NCBI GenBank assembly: GCA_003290165.1
Contig: QNQO01000201.1
Span: 372,001 to 436,000 of the forward strand
Direction: 5' to 3'
Origin: Berberis thunbergii
Lineage: Eukaryota > Streptophyta > Magnoliopsida > Ranunculales > Berberidaceae
DNA length: 64,000 nucleotides
The number at the start of each line of letters is the position of its first letter. The first letter of the stretch is position 1. Made by a program: the position numbers and the translations under genes. A model generated the notes under the pieces. The model was not told the origin of the DNA. It did no database searches and worked only from the letters and a program-made list of their open reading frames with translations. Positions 12,727-24,575 of the stretch are shown here, piece after piece.

Positions 12727-14449
12727 CTGCAGAGAATACCCTGAGAAAGCTCCAGAAAACTGCTCGGCCATTATCTCCATGGCTGCAAGGAAGGCAACGA
12801 CCTAAACAAAAGCGATGCCCAATTTATATGATATGAAATTGTGGACATAAAATAAGTGGAAAAATAAAAATAAAATAAAAAAGTGTGGGCGCATGACAAT
12901 TCTACTACTTCAAATATCATCTTGACGTTTGATTAGATCAGACTTGTATATTTGCAAATGATGAACCCCAAACTTGACCCACTGTCATCTCTTACATTTG
13001 GAAATGGCAAACAGTTAACAAGGATGTGTTCCCTACACTACATTGTGGGAAAAAAAGGTTGAGATAGTAAACTACTAAACCAAAGGGCCAAGGGAAGGTT
13101 CAGAACTAATTGATCATGCATTTGAAATCTAATGGCAAGTTGGCAACAATATGTTTCTTTTATCAGCAAAACATAAGTATTGTATTCATATAGACAAAAA
13201 CAGACGAATACATTGAAAATTTACTGGTCAGTGTCTCTTAAAATCTCGCCCCAATCGAACATACGAGAAGAGAATTGTGTGTCTCTAAATATGCCCCAAC
13301 TTTGACCGCGAACCCATAGGGTTATCTTAATGTAAACCACATGACAATTTAGATGTAGTTGGGCTGGTGTTATACGGCTGTATAACTCACCTTCTATTTC
13401 CACTTGATTACGTAAAGTTTGCTATCTACTAAATTACAAAACTGAAGCATTACTCACTTGTTTTCCCCATCTGCGGAGAGATCATAGCATAAACTTTTGA
13501 GTCTTCCACGGTCTTGTACAATCTCGTCCTGTCACCACCAGTTGTTCCCATTACAAAGGGCACTCCAACTTTGCAGTAAAGTTCAGCATTTGCTGCATAT
13601 CATAGACAAAAGCTGAAGATGACTACTTTAAATTAGAAATTTCTCAGCTTTATCATGTAAAAAAAAAAAACCAGATTATTTACCTACCAAATTAAACTCT
13701 CATTCTAAGATCTACCCCATACACGATAACACAAAAATAAAGGTCCAAAAATATTTAAAAACACTTACAGTTCACTGCAGCAGGCACAGTATAGTCAACC
13801 ACAATCAAATCTGGATGTTGCTTATAGACAGATGCGAGGATACCTTCTCTTTCAGAAGGACCATGAAGATGAACATCCTGACCACCTACTTGCACGAGTT
13901 TGCCAGATTCCTGTTCCCTGCTACTAAATGATACAGGAACTACTTGGACTCCTGCAGAAACTGCTGCTTCTATAATTGCCTTCCCCATCTTGCCCTTACA
14001 CCCATTTACCTATGAAAATCACAAAACTACTAGCATTAACCATAAAATACAATCCTTTTTAGTGGTTCATGGTATTGGTACGTAAGAATAAATAAATAAA
14101 TAAAATCTCAGAAAATGATCCTAATTTTCTTGACTTCACCTGCCAAACTAAAGAAAAAAAAATTGTTAGTTAGAAACTACAATATTGTGTTAATTTCTTA
14201 GAAGATTATCCTCTCAGCAACAAACAGAACATTAAGATGATTTGCAGGATACAGGGATAGATAGAGCAGAGCATCTAATTTCAGTACCATGATTGGGAAC
14301 GGCACAAATGTTGAGGTGGATTTTTCTAGTTGTTGGGCTCGTGGCTGGAGCATGGCAGATGCACGGATAGTAGTAAATTTGCACTTTTTACTGCGAGGTA
14401 GAAGAAGGCACAAGGTGTTCTTGCCTGGAGATGACCGAGACGGGAGCCT
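12727..14449 (-). pseudogene. DAPB: 4-hydroxy-tetrahydrodipicolinate reductase (DapB/CRR1-like) fragment with introns
   Basis: DapB makes tetrahydrodipicolinate in plastid lysine synthesis; CRR1 is a related NDH-assembly protein. Exons, all minus strand: 14288-14449 (transit-peptide-like, ends PIM), 13769-14009 (VNGCKGKMGKAIIEA..., the Rossmann nucleotide-binding glycine region, through IVVDYTVPAAVN), 13458-13592 (NAELYCKVGVPFVMGTTGG to SPQMGK) and 12727-12801 (VVAFLAAMEIMAEQF...GYSLQ). Splice sites are intact. The end of the third exon has one extra A compared with the expected MGKQ codons, a 1-base frameshift at about 13461-13466. No ATG opens the first exon and the C-terminal catalytic domain is missing. 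It is a captured fragment. Confidence 0.85.
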
Positions 14450-15054
14450 TTAGCAACAATGTCATCTTCACTGTAGAACAAACATATGATTAAGCCAAAA
14501 AGTTAGTAAAAACACTTTATTTAGTAAAGCCCACTTCAGCAAATTGTGAACCAATGGAAAGAAACAGATTAACAAACTTAAATTCGAATACTTACAACTA
14601 GTTTGATGATGTTTTATGGAGAAATAATGATGTCAGCATGACTCACTCACTGGAAACAGAAAAGTGAAAAAAAAAATGGAACAAGTTGGAGTTTACAAAT
14701 ACAAACACAAAAAAATAATATTCATATCACAATTTTTCAAGCAGCATGCATAGAAATTTTAGTAAAAAAAACAAAACTTGAAAACAACAAAAAATAATTT
14801 TATAAGCTAATGCAAAAAGAGATGTGAAATATAGTGCCATCCCTTCAAGCTTGCATGCCCTTGGCTTGGATATAATAAAGTTATATCAACAAAAGAGGAT
14901 GCAAGCTGTGATGAGACTAAAAAGCTTGAAATGAAGCATCCATGTTTTTCCAGAATGACAAGTATAGATTTCAAGAGATATAGACAGATAATTGAGTTAA
15001 ATTATTGCAAGAACCGACACAAAATAACTGCCTAATTTGAATTATAACAAACCT

Positions 15055-15295
15055 GAAACACAAAAAATGGCTCCATGCAGTGCTCTCAGCCATAGAACAC
15101 GCAGCACACGCACGTTCTGCGACCCGAGTGTACCCCGGATTGCCCAAAACAAATGCTCCAACCAACGCTGCGACAGACAGCAGGCGTCCCAGCAGCAGCA
15201 GCAACTCAGCGTAGCAGCAGCAGCAGCAGCAACTCGCAACAGCATCAGCAACGCAGCAGCAGCTTCAGCAACGCAGTCCATTCAGCACATAAAAC
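15055..15295 (-). repeat. TGC/CAG-rich block, copy A
   Basis: CAG-rich on the plus strand (TGC-rich on the strand of the captured genes). It begins with a word close to gaacacgcagcacacgc and runs into (CAG)n-like sequence. The same opening recurs at 16550-16590. Long glutamine or alanine frames here are by-products of the repeat. Confidence 0.75.
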
Positions 15296-15525
15296 CCACG
15301 TGCAAATCTTCTTACAGATTTTTTTTTTCAAGCTGATACAGGACTGGTAAAATAAAATATTAACATAATAAATAAATGTGTATAAATGAATAAGCGGGCA
15401 CGTATAGGTCAACAATGAAAAGGTAAAATGTTATTCCCACTGAATGCATGAGACTATATAGTTGCAATATCCACTTCTCTAGTATGTTAAGAAGCAAAAA
15501 GGTGTATAGGCGGGTTGAGATCTAC

Positions 15526-15594
15526 CTGTTCTCTTGTCATGTAGGTTGTAAGCAAGCAACGATGATTCCATGCAGGGTAATTCATTTTTGATTT
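15526..15594 (-). pseudogene. Protein prenyltransferase alpha-subunit-like exon
   Basis: A 69-bp exon bracketed by tggcag and gtagat reads SKMNYPAWNHRCLLTTYM followed by TREQ. The N-Y-x-A-W-N-H-R-x-x-L signature is the repeat of protein prenyltransferase alpha subunits, closest in style to the plant PTAR1-like protein. It is a single captured exon in CACTA element 1, same strand as the other fragments. Confidence 0.55.
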
Positions 15595-15927
15595 CTGCCA
15601 AAAAAGTAACAGAAAGATGTGTTTCAACACAGTGAGATCTTCATTCCATCATTTTCTTTATAACCACAAGACAACAAAACTATCATCTCATGGTATAGAT
15701 AAATATAAGACCTCAAAAATTTAATGGCAATGAGCTATTCCTATGAAAAACATGAAAACTCTAATTTATCAAAAAACTGATTTACAAGAAAAAAATAAAA
15801 TACAAGTCATGTATATTATTTTTATATAGAAAATACGAACATTATCAACAGTGTTTTGGTAATTCTGACACAACAATTGAAAAATTTTGTTCGAAGACAT
15901 GAACATGAACAATTCTAACCTCTCATC

Positions 15928-17222
15928 AGAAGTCTTTTAAGCTCAGCTGTTAAAGAAACCATTTTTTTTCGTACACACATCTCTCGTTCAGCCAACACTA
16001 TGAAGGCCATCGGATTCCACTTGCCATTGTTCGGTCGCTGCATATACATTTGATTGATAGCAACATCTTGATATCCGAACAGTCACATGCAATGCATTGC
16101 AGCAAAGAAGAATCAAGAATGCGAACCAAATAATTCTATAACGAAAATTACGCAATCAAGAATCAAAGAAATGCTACCAAAGGCAATGTTTAGAACTTAA
16201 TAAACCAAAACACATTTACTGGCAAATAAATCATATCAAATGAAGTAAATTAACATCTACAAACACAGAATACAGATCTGATTTATTTCACACACGATAA
16301 GAACATGAGAAGGAGGAAACATGCTAGTTTAGTAATAGCAACGGTCTGGTGAACTAACATGCCTGCTAATTTTCTTTTATAAGAACATTTACGCTATTGT
16401 TAAATAGATCCTAAAAAAGCACAAAGTGAACTATAAGCTACCAGGGCATGTCCTTTTTTTTTTTGTTTGAAAGCCAAGGCAAAAACTAAAAACAATGAAA
16501 ATACAAAACTTAAAGCAATCAACTTAAACCAACTCACAGTCAGTCTCTCAACCGTAGAACACGCAGCACACGCGCGTTTCTGCGACAAATAAAGTTACAA
16601 CCGGACTGCCCAGATCAACCGGCATACACACGCTCCAACCGCATGTCGCCACATCTCAGCATGTCAACGCATATACAGACCGCAACAATGCGTCGCAGCA
16701 GCAAAAGCAACAGCAAACAGCAACAGCAAAGCAGGGCAGCAGCAGCAGTAACGCGCCCTGGCGTAGCAGCAGCAGCATCAACGTCGCGCATTAAAGCTAA
16801 ATTAGATAATAACGTGGATCTTAACATGATAACAACCCTTAAGAGTTAACTGACTCTCATTATAATCAAATCAAGCTAATCACAATTAACTCGTATTAAT
16901 AATCCTACTATTACCTACCCACACTCCATTACTACTTAAGACTCGCATTATTTATCCTACTATTTGTATATATACTCGTTCATCAATTACCCAACTCATC
17001 TCCTAACTCAGTTAATTAAGTTAAGCAACCTAGCTACCAATCTTGAAGAAGAAAATAATAACAATAATAATAATTGAAGATCACACACATCTCCTGATGA
17101 GTACAAACATAGCTAATTACATTATGTTATGAACTGACCTTTTTGTGATGAAGTTTCTGCAGAATTGGAGAATCAAGCAGTGCACTCTCAGTACCAAGGT
17201 CAGAGTGGATGAATTTTTGGAT
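15928..17222 (-). other. Two further possible captured exons and TGC-rich block copy B
   Basis: Two minus-strand stretches look exon-like but unassigned. One at about 15928-16038 lies between tatgcag and ggttag and includes AEREMCVRKKMVSLTAELK. One at about 17136-17215 ends in LLDSPILQKLHHKK before gtcagt. Between them, 16545-16795 repeats the CAG/TGC-rich block with the same opening word as copy A. The remaining DNA is AT-rich intron-like sequence. Confidence 0.35.
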
Positions 17223-20200
17223 GTTTTGTAACCTGGCAAGACACATTCAAGTCAAGAACAGTGGATTATTGAAGATACAGAACTTCATCAAGCATATACC
17301 ATATATTTTCGAACGTGTATTGAAAAACTCCAAGCATAAACTTCATATAGCATATACCATACAAAACTTCATCAGCATAAACTCCAATTCCTACTCGCAA
17401 CCTTATAATACATATATACATTGGTGGCCTTTATTCCTTCAGACAATATTATGTGGAATGCTGTAATCAGGGTGTTTCACTTCTAAAGCACCAAGTGAAG
17501 AGGAAAAGTAAAAATTCGCAAGCATCACATATATTTTCTTTCTCAAGCAATATTGGATTTGTATCTTCTTCTGAGAAACAAAACTCATAAAATGACTAGA
17601 TATTCAAGAACAAGAAGAGCAGCAGCAAGTTATGGATGGGTCTGGTTGGGTTTTGGTTTGTGTAGACAGATAATGGTGCATGTTATGACTTATAATTGTG
17701 AGTACGTGGACAAGTGCGCCGTTTGTTTGTGGTGGGGGTGGGATCCACCGGCCCATACTATATATCAGACTAATAAAGTTGTATAAATGATGATGGGGTT
17801 GAGTCATGTTTAGTGTCCAGTCTCTCTCATTGCTCTCTCTACTTCATTGCTTTTTGGTTGATGAAAGAATAAAGACGATGGAGTGATCAATTATTTATGC
17901 AACCAACCAAAAACCAAAAAGTCTCTCTCTATAACTAAAGAAAGAAAATAAAGATAGATACTACATATGTCATGATGTAAACAAGAAAACAATGAAAGAA
18001 TAAGAATAGTGAGCGAGTGAGCCAGAAAAAAAAACTACTTTTCCTGTACGCAGATAAGATGTTAAGAGATGGATAGGAGAGGAGAGGAGAGGAGGGGACC
18101 AACCCGCACCACCACTGATCAACAGTCCTTCCTCTACAGCATCAAAATTCAAAATATATCACACGACGACTTTTTCGATTTTTTTTTTTTTTTTGGTTTC
18201 ATTGGTGCATATAGGCTATAAGCTAGGGTAGGAATATTAATAGGAGAGCGTTGGGATGAATGGATGGGTGAGTGGTCATCAAGTCACCATTGCAAGGTAC
18301 CTGACCCTGCAGCCTGCACTAACACCCAAACTTATCCGTACTTGCATTCCCCCTAACTCTCACTTGTACATTTCTATATTCATCATAGACTTTAATCATA
18401 TCATACTTGTTTTATTAGTTGTACCTATTTCATTCACCAAGAAAAACATCCATCCATCATCTAATTTTTCTTAATTAAACTCAACATAATATAATATCAT
18501 AGTTAATTCAAATAGAAGGCTAGGGATTTAGATCTTTTAAGCAAGGGACCAAACAATAAGCATCAATTAGCTTTTCGTGCTATCTTACCTCTCACACTAA
18601 CCTATATGAAAAACTAATTTTAATCAAATCATCAATTGAATCTATTGCGCTCAATGCCGGGAAAAAAAAATTATGCTATAGTGACTTGATCATTAAAAAA
18701 AGGTAGCATCCCTCTGGAACCTAGCTACATCAAGACTATAAAACACAGTTTTGAAACGTTAAAATAGGATATAATCAAAAGGAATCAATAGTTATTTATG
18801 CATAAGTTGTACTTACTTACATGGGCAGCATATATTATAGCAGGGGATTATTGGTTTGGCATTCACAATTGAAAACAATACAAGAATTCTGGAAGCAACA
18901 AAATACCATCAAAATACAGTTGGAAAGCTTGTATTGAGCAATGAGATTAACAAGAATACTAATTATCATCAAAGGAAATAATTCTGGAGTTTAACAATAA
19001 TACTAATTATCGAACAAAATGCTCATTGTAAAAAAAAAATCATCGAACCCTAATTTCATCCTAAATAAAACACAACCCTGATGAACCCCTAATTTCATCA
19101 TAAATAAAAGAGAGAGAGAGAGAGAGAGAGTACCTATATATAATGCAGTGGTTGATCGATTTTGAAGTCGAGGGAGGAGCAGGGAAGTCGAGGGAGCAGG
19201 GAAGGAGGGGAGAAGGGAAGTCGAGGGAGCAGGGAAGGAGAAGGAGCAGGGGGGAAGTCGAGTCGAGGGAGGGAGCAGGTCGATGGAAGTCAATCGAATG
19301 GAGGGAGAAGCAGGTCGAGGGAGGGAGAGTCGATCGATTTGGTGAAATTGCGAAAGGAGGGAAGGTCGAGCGCCAAAAGACCAGACTGCTTCCCTAGCAA
19401 ACTCATCTGCTCATAACCTGAATCCATCAAATTCCAAGCTATAAGAATTCTTTCAAGCATTTTATCAAACTGTTGCACACTAACTAGATTTTGCATAGAA
19501 ACTGAAGATCAATTTGGATGAACAAATTCAAACCAAACCCATGAACAAAAACATGAGAAGAAATGGTGCCTAGCACCCGTCAGCATTGACCTTATCGAGA
19601 TAACCAAGTCCCAGTAATGAATTACTTCTGAAATATTGCACACTTAAGATTTTGCTTGTGATAGTAAGCAATTCTATTTTGCTGCATATCACGACTATTG
19701 AATTATGTACTGCCTAAGTGTCATAAGAATGATATCTCCACCAGATAAACTGGTATGTTGGGAAGCTAAGACACATGGACACTAAATGGAGTTTCTGTGT
19801 CCATATTGGACATAGCTCTGTACATGTCATGGAGTTAACATGGTATGAAAACTTCTTGGACACTTCTCAGACATTTCTTAGTTCGTTTTATGTTTTTTAT
19901 TTATGGTTATACATTTTTAATGAAATGAATGTTAGAGAATACACTTCTCCAAGACCATTTCTACAATTATTATCAATCTGAATAATGAATAAAAAGAACA
20001 AGATTAGGGCTCCTCCTACATAATCTCTTGCTTTCATAATTGTATGGACAAACAATGGACATAATACTATAAGATTTTATCATAGGAACTTTTTGTTCAT
20101 TTGGTTTCATTCAAGAAAATGGCGGCAGTAAGTAGTGGACCCATTTAGCTAACACCTGAAGTTTTGATTCTAACCTCAAATCTGATCCAAAATAACAATT

Positions 20201-20311
20201 GTACCAATGACATTTATTTTTAATAGGAAAACTGCATGAAATTAGACAAATGCATGCCAACAGGAAACATACAAAAATAGAAACTTTGGAACTAAAGATA
20301 AGAATGGATAC
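17223..20311. other. Non-coding interior of CACTA element 1 with microsatellites
   Basis: Contains a GGAGA-type run at about 18073-18100, a (GA)n run at about 19108-19130 and a purine-rich minisatellite at 19160-19345 (units like gggaagtcgagggagcagg). No gene fragment was recognised. Confidence 0.55.
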
Positions 20312-20459
20312 CTCATCCTTTTGGCCAGACAATGCCTTCGCCAAGGCGTTCACTTCAACAACCTTCTGTGCAGCAAATGCAAGCCATGATTTGATTTCAT
20401 CATCTAGCAAATGCAGCGTCTCCCAATGAGAATCACAGTAATATCTGCCCCTGCAAAGC
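20312..20459 (-). pseudogene. Cobalamin-independent methionine synthase (MetE) exon fragment
   Basis: The enzyme transfers a methyl group from 5-methyltetrahydrofolate to homocysteine in the cytosol. The frame reads [14 protein letters not shown] and [18 protein letters not shown], the well-conserved linker between the two MetE domains, and ends at a donor (GAG followed by gtatcc). The first third of the exon is diverged from MetE. A single exon, captured, minus strand. Confidence 0.85.
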
Positions 20460-20861
20460 TGCAAATCCGATATCATCAAAATTTATCAAATGAAGGGAGA
20501 GATACAATTATGCTTATACTATTGTATTCATGCTGGGTCTTCATTCAATGATACCATGTTTAACAAGGCAAAACACACAGACAAATTTTGTATCTTCTAT
20601 GCTCTACATGAATGCAAAAGATGTGAAATTTGGGCCTAATTTCTCACTTACTCTAATATTTTAATGGTTTTCCATGGAAAATAAAATAAAAATCAAAGAA
20701 ACCTCAATATTAGTTTTATTTTGTTATATCCGAGCTAAATGGCATACAGTATATAAGATATCCGAGCACCTAAAAGAGACCAGGTCGGATATTAGCTTGA
20801 AATAAAATGGACACAATAAGAAAGAAATAGACTAGTAAGCAACTAATTCACTGTTACTTAC

Positions 20862-20958
20862 TTTCAAAACTTCTATCCAAACTGCCAGTCAACTTAAACA
20901 ATTGATCAAAGTGAGGTTTGCAGTACAGGACACCCTCAAAGGAGGAATAGTTACCAAG
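20862..20958 (-). pseudogene. Plant LIM-domain protein exon (PLIM/WLIM type)
   Basis: A 97-bp exon between tttgcag and gtaagt reads GNYSSFEGVLYCKPHFDQLF followed by KLTGSLDRSFE. This is the second half of the first LIM domain of plant actin-bundling LIM proteins, including the zinc-ligand region YCKPHF. Other exons are absent. Minus strand, in CACTA element 1. Confidence 0.85.
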
Positions 20959-20959
20959 C

Positions 20960-22660
20960 TGCAAAAGAAATGAGATAGTTTTAACCATGGTATATATGAA
21001 GGATACTGGTACACTGTAATATATTGCATTTGAGAAGAATAGCAATAACCACACAACTGTTACAGACATCAAGCAGTTTGAAATTTCTTTCTCCAAATTG
21101 ACTGATAAAAGCTGTCAAGCGGATATTCATATTTTTGATGAGAAATAGTAAGGACGGGTTGTTGTCGAATTATGGCTTCAAATGGTGGATTTACACATGT
21201 ATAGGTCTGAATTGATTCTAAATTGTTGTGTTATGTCAAACCCAATGTTCAGCGCCATTGACAACCTTGGATTACTTGGCTTGCATCTACCCTGATAGTG
21301 ACTTTTCGAAATTGCTCCTAGTTCTTTTCTAGAAGATTTAAAGACGATCATTTATGAGGATGCAGAGTGCAAAATATATGGGATTAAATATAAGGTAGGA
21401 AGGAATGTGGAGCATTCTACTTGATCAATCAGTTGGTACTTGTGTATGGGATAAGAGCTTGCGATCAACTACTAAGCCTTCTCTATTCAACACAAGAAGA
21501 GTTCAATTCAAATTTATAACTTCTCCCTATCTTCTTATGAACTAAATGGACAGCTGCCTTGCTGCCAACCATCAGGGAGACTTGCACCCACAACCTACTA
21601 CAAGAGTAGAATACTACATCAACTGTGTTGGATGGTGGCATGTTCTACGGAAATGTTTGGTTGCCATAATATCCGTCTCTAAAGAATCTAAACCACCTTA
21701 AAGGCATTCCAAGAGTGTGATCACTGTGAATTGGATTCTTTAGTAAGATGAAATCCAACGATGTAGAGGGAAATTTTTCCTTGGAAGATGAAAATCCAAG
21801 CCTGTCATGAAAAAGAGAGAATGAACAGCCCAAGAATACTGTTAATTAACATGAGTTGCTTAAGAGAACCCAACAAGTTCCTCATTTCAATCATGAAGAA
21901 GAGATGAGTGATCTCTACACCAAAACCTACAATCCAACGAAAATTCAACTGAACGAGAAAAATCAAATTAAGAAAAGTATAAGTCTGGGCAAACAAGATA
22001 GATCTCCAAATATAATTGTGAAATTAAAAAGAAAAGGGTCAAGCTTAATTTTGTACCAAGGAAAAAAGTAATCAAATCCAATCAGAAAAAAAACAGAGAA
22101 TCACATATATACAGGATAAGATGAACAAATGAGGATTAACATGAAACAAGGCAATCCAAATCAAAAATTCAAAGAACAAACCTGAATATATTTTTTCCTT
22201 TATTTCAGTGTTCTTAATAGAGCTATTTAAACAAGCAGACATGAAACTTAACATAAATGAACTAGATAGGCAAGTTGGAATTAGATCACATGTTCCTAAA
22301 TAGCACTAAACATGAATGTCACTTGGGAAACTCATTTCTTGGATTTGATAATGGAGTAGTTAATGGCAATCATTTCAGAGTAAAACTGATGTCATGCATC
22401 TTGTGTGTGTGTGGTGGGTTGGTGGGGGCGGGGAATGAAATATGGTTAAAGCTTACCTTCTAGTATATTCAAATACTCGCTTTAGTACCGATTTGTTAAG
22501 CAGTTAGCTCATTACTTTGAAACCACAGAGTGATGTATAAGGTTGCAATAAGACCTACCAAGTAAATATGTAGCCAAAACAATAACAAAATGATTTTAAA
22601 CAATAACGATTCTTATTAATGATGTTATGGCAACACAATAACATTAGAAACTAAATGCTC
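20960..22660. other. Non-coding interior of CACTA element 1
   Basis: AT-rich sequence between the LIM and FKBP fragments. No protein family was recognised. A (TG)n-like run lies near 22403-22415. Confidence 0.5.
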
Positions 22661-22662
22661 AC

Positions 22663-24011
22663 CTTCATCTGTTTTGAACTCGAACAACTCCTCATCTTCA
22701 TAACCCTTCTTGAAGAACACAGTCCCCATCTTGCAGCTTGCCAGTCAATTTCACTGCCAAATACAAAAAAAAATCATAAGCAACAGTTCAATTCATCAAA
22801 CCATAAAGACGCTACAAAGCACACAGGCTAGAATTTTTCAGCTCACCTTTGACGACCAGTCCCATCATTTAGGGCGCTCATAGCCCTCCCCTTCCGTTAA
22901 TAATCTTCTTCACAACCTTCTTATCAGGAGTTACCTCTGTGACAGAACTTCCAAGAGACCAACTCAAGATTTATTAGAAGTGTAGCATTAGGAGGAACTG
23001 CACTTTCTTCCCCAGAAGCAGGCCTTCCCGTATCCCGAATGCCATCTGAATGCAATCGAAATACAAGCACATCACCCAAACAAAATTCACTTCGTGATAG
23101 CAGACGAAAGAAAATAATAAAAGTAAAGCAACCTACATTTGTGACTTCACAGTGAGAATAACCTTCTCCCCCTTCTTCATCGTTTTCACAGCTTTGGACA
23201 ATGCAGGACAGAAATGACCTGAATGCAAACACCCCAGTCGAACAATTAGCACCAAACAAAAACCCAATGTGATTAATGAATAAACATTCCATTCAACTTA
23301 GCGTTAAACAGCAACCCACATACCTTCTCTCACAGTTGAACTTCCACACCCTCTGACTTCGAAACCAAAGTCCCATCCTCGAGACGAGTTTCATACTTGA
23401 CAAACACCTCATCGGGATCTTTGGGGTTTCTCCCATTTATTCTCCCTCAATGACAATCTTCTTAATATCCCACCATCCTTGCAAGATATCCTTAACACTC
23501 GACCACGAAAGCAACTCAACATCGAATTGTAGTGTCGCATTGGGTGGAATAGTTGGAGACAGAACCAGCCGCACCGTAAGCCAGATCAGCTGGGATTGTA
23601 AGATAGCATTCTCACCTTTCTTCATTGTCTTGATCCCCAGATCCCATCCCTTAATCACTTGCCCTGTTTTCACAAAATCAATCAAAAACCATTGACACAA
23701 ACACCAAAATCAACACCAAAAGATAACTCTTTCAACAGTTTTACTACCTTGTCCAAGGGTGAACTTGAATGCGGTGCCTCTATCTCGGCTTGAATCGAAC
23801 TGGTGCCATCAAGGAGAGTTCCAGTGTAATGAACTGCAAATCAAATTCACCAAAACACGCAAACCCCATCTCATAAACAATCAAATTGACCAACCCCATT
23901 AGATCAAAAAACCCAAACCAAAAATTTTACAGAAACAATAAATACTTCAACTTCATCGCCAAAATCGGGAGTATCCCAACCTTCACCTTCTTTGAGGAGC
24001 TTTCTTCTTCA
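22663..24011 (-). pseudogene. FKBP62: FKBP62/ROF1-type peptidyl-prolyl isomerase fragment (three FKBP domains)
   Basis: This multi-FKBP immunophilin works with HSP90 and has a TPR tail. Recognisable exons in order on the minus strand: KLLKEGEGWDTPDFGDEVEV (about 23950-24010), HYTGTLLDGT and FKFTLGQ-like (23749-23838), GQVIKGWDLGIKTMKKGEN through PPNATLQFDVELLSW (to about 23325), GHFCPALSKAVKTMKKGEK (about 23140-23220), SAVPPNATLLINLELVSWK (about 22950-23040), and KLTGKLQDGTVFFKKGYE (22663-22753). Single-base indels break the frame near 24000, 23800, 23560 and 23450. Introns are kept. The TPR and calmodulin-binding tail is missing. It lies nearest the right end of the element, so it would be the first captured piece transcribed. 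Confidence 0.9.
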
Positions 24012-24274
24012 ATCTATGATGAGTTCGATTGAGAGTGAGATAAATCATAATGATGCATGAGAGACGGAGAGAAATGGAGGCGGGGAAGAAAATGGAGGCG
24101 GAGAAGAAATGATTGAGAGTGAGATAATACAAAACCCTAAACCTATGTCATAAAACACATAATCTGAACGAAATGGAGGCGGGAGAGCCAAAATGGAGGC
24201 AGGAGCGCCAAATTTTTCGCCAGACCGCGAAATTCATCGCCCGCGTGAAATCCACTCGAGTTCTCAACGGTTTT

Positions 24275-24572
24275 TGATGTTTTTTAGCAACGGTTTTAGA
24301 ACGTTGGCAAATATAGCTACGGTCAAAAATCGTGGCTATATTGGCCAACGGTCTAAAACCGTGGCTAAAATGGCCAACGGGCTAACGGGGCAAGGCCACG
24401 TCTAAAACCGTGGCAAGCCAACGTCAAAACCGTGGCAAGGCCAACGGTTTTTTATTTTTTTGCCACGGTTTTAGACCGTGGCCATTGTAGCCACGGTTAA
24501 AAACCGTGCAAATTAACCAACGCTTAGAGCCGTGGCCACCTCCCGTAGCTAAACAGGGTTTTTGGTGTAGTG
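24275..24572. repeat. Right subterminal repeat array of CACTA element 1
   Basis: Same palindromic word family as the left end (gccaacggttttaaaccgtggc and variants), running to the terminal inverted repeat. Confidence 0.9.
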
Positions 24573-24575
24573 AAA

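Larger units (their letters stand above)
11224..24572. mobile_element. Pack-CACTA element 1, 13.35 kb, complete ends
   Basis: Starts CACTACACCAAAAACCC and ends with the exact complement (gggtttttggtgtagtg, 24556-24572), giving 17-bp terminal inverted repeats. It is flanked by the 3-bp duplication AAA (11221-11223 and 24573-24575), as expected for CACTA/En-Spm transposons. Both ends carry arrays of short palindromic units of the type gccacggttttaaaccgtggc, the usual subterminal transposase-binding landscape. I find no TNP2 or TNPA coding sequence inside, so it is non-autonomous. The interior holds exon fragments of at least five unrelated host genes, all on the minus strand. Confidence 0.92.

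Noticed and set aside
15037..15350. Glutamine- or alanine-rich proteins over the CAG blocks
   Set aside because: Open frames on both strands come from the trinucleotide repeat; no start context or homology.
22663..24011. Intact host FKBP62 gene
   Set aside because: Several frameshifts, no TPR exons, and location within CACTA ends.
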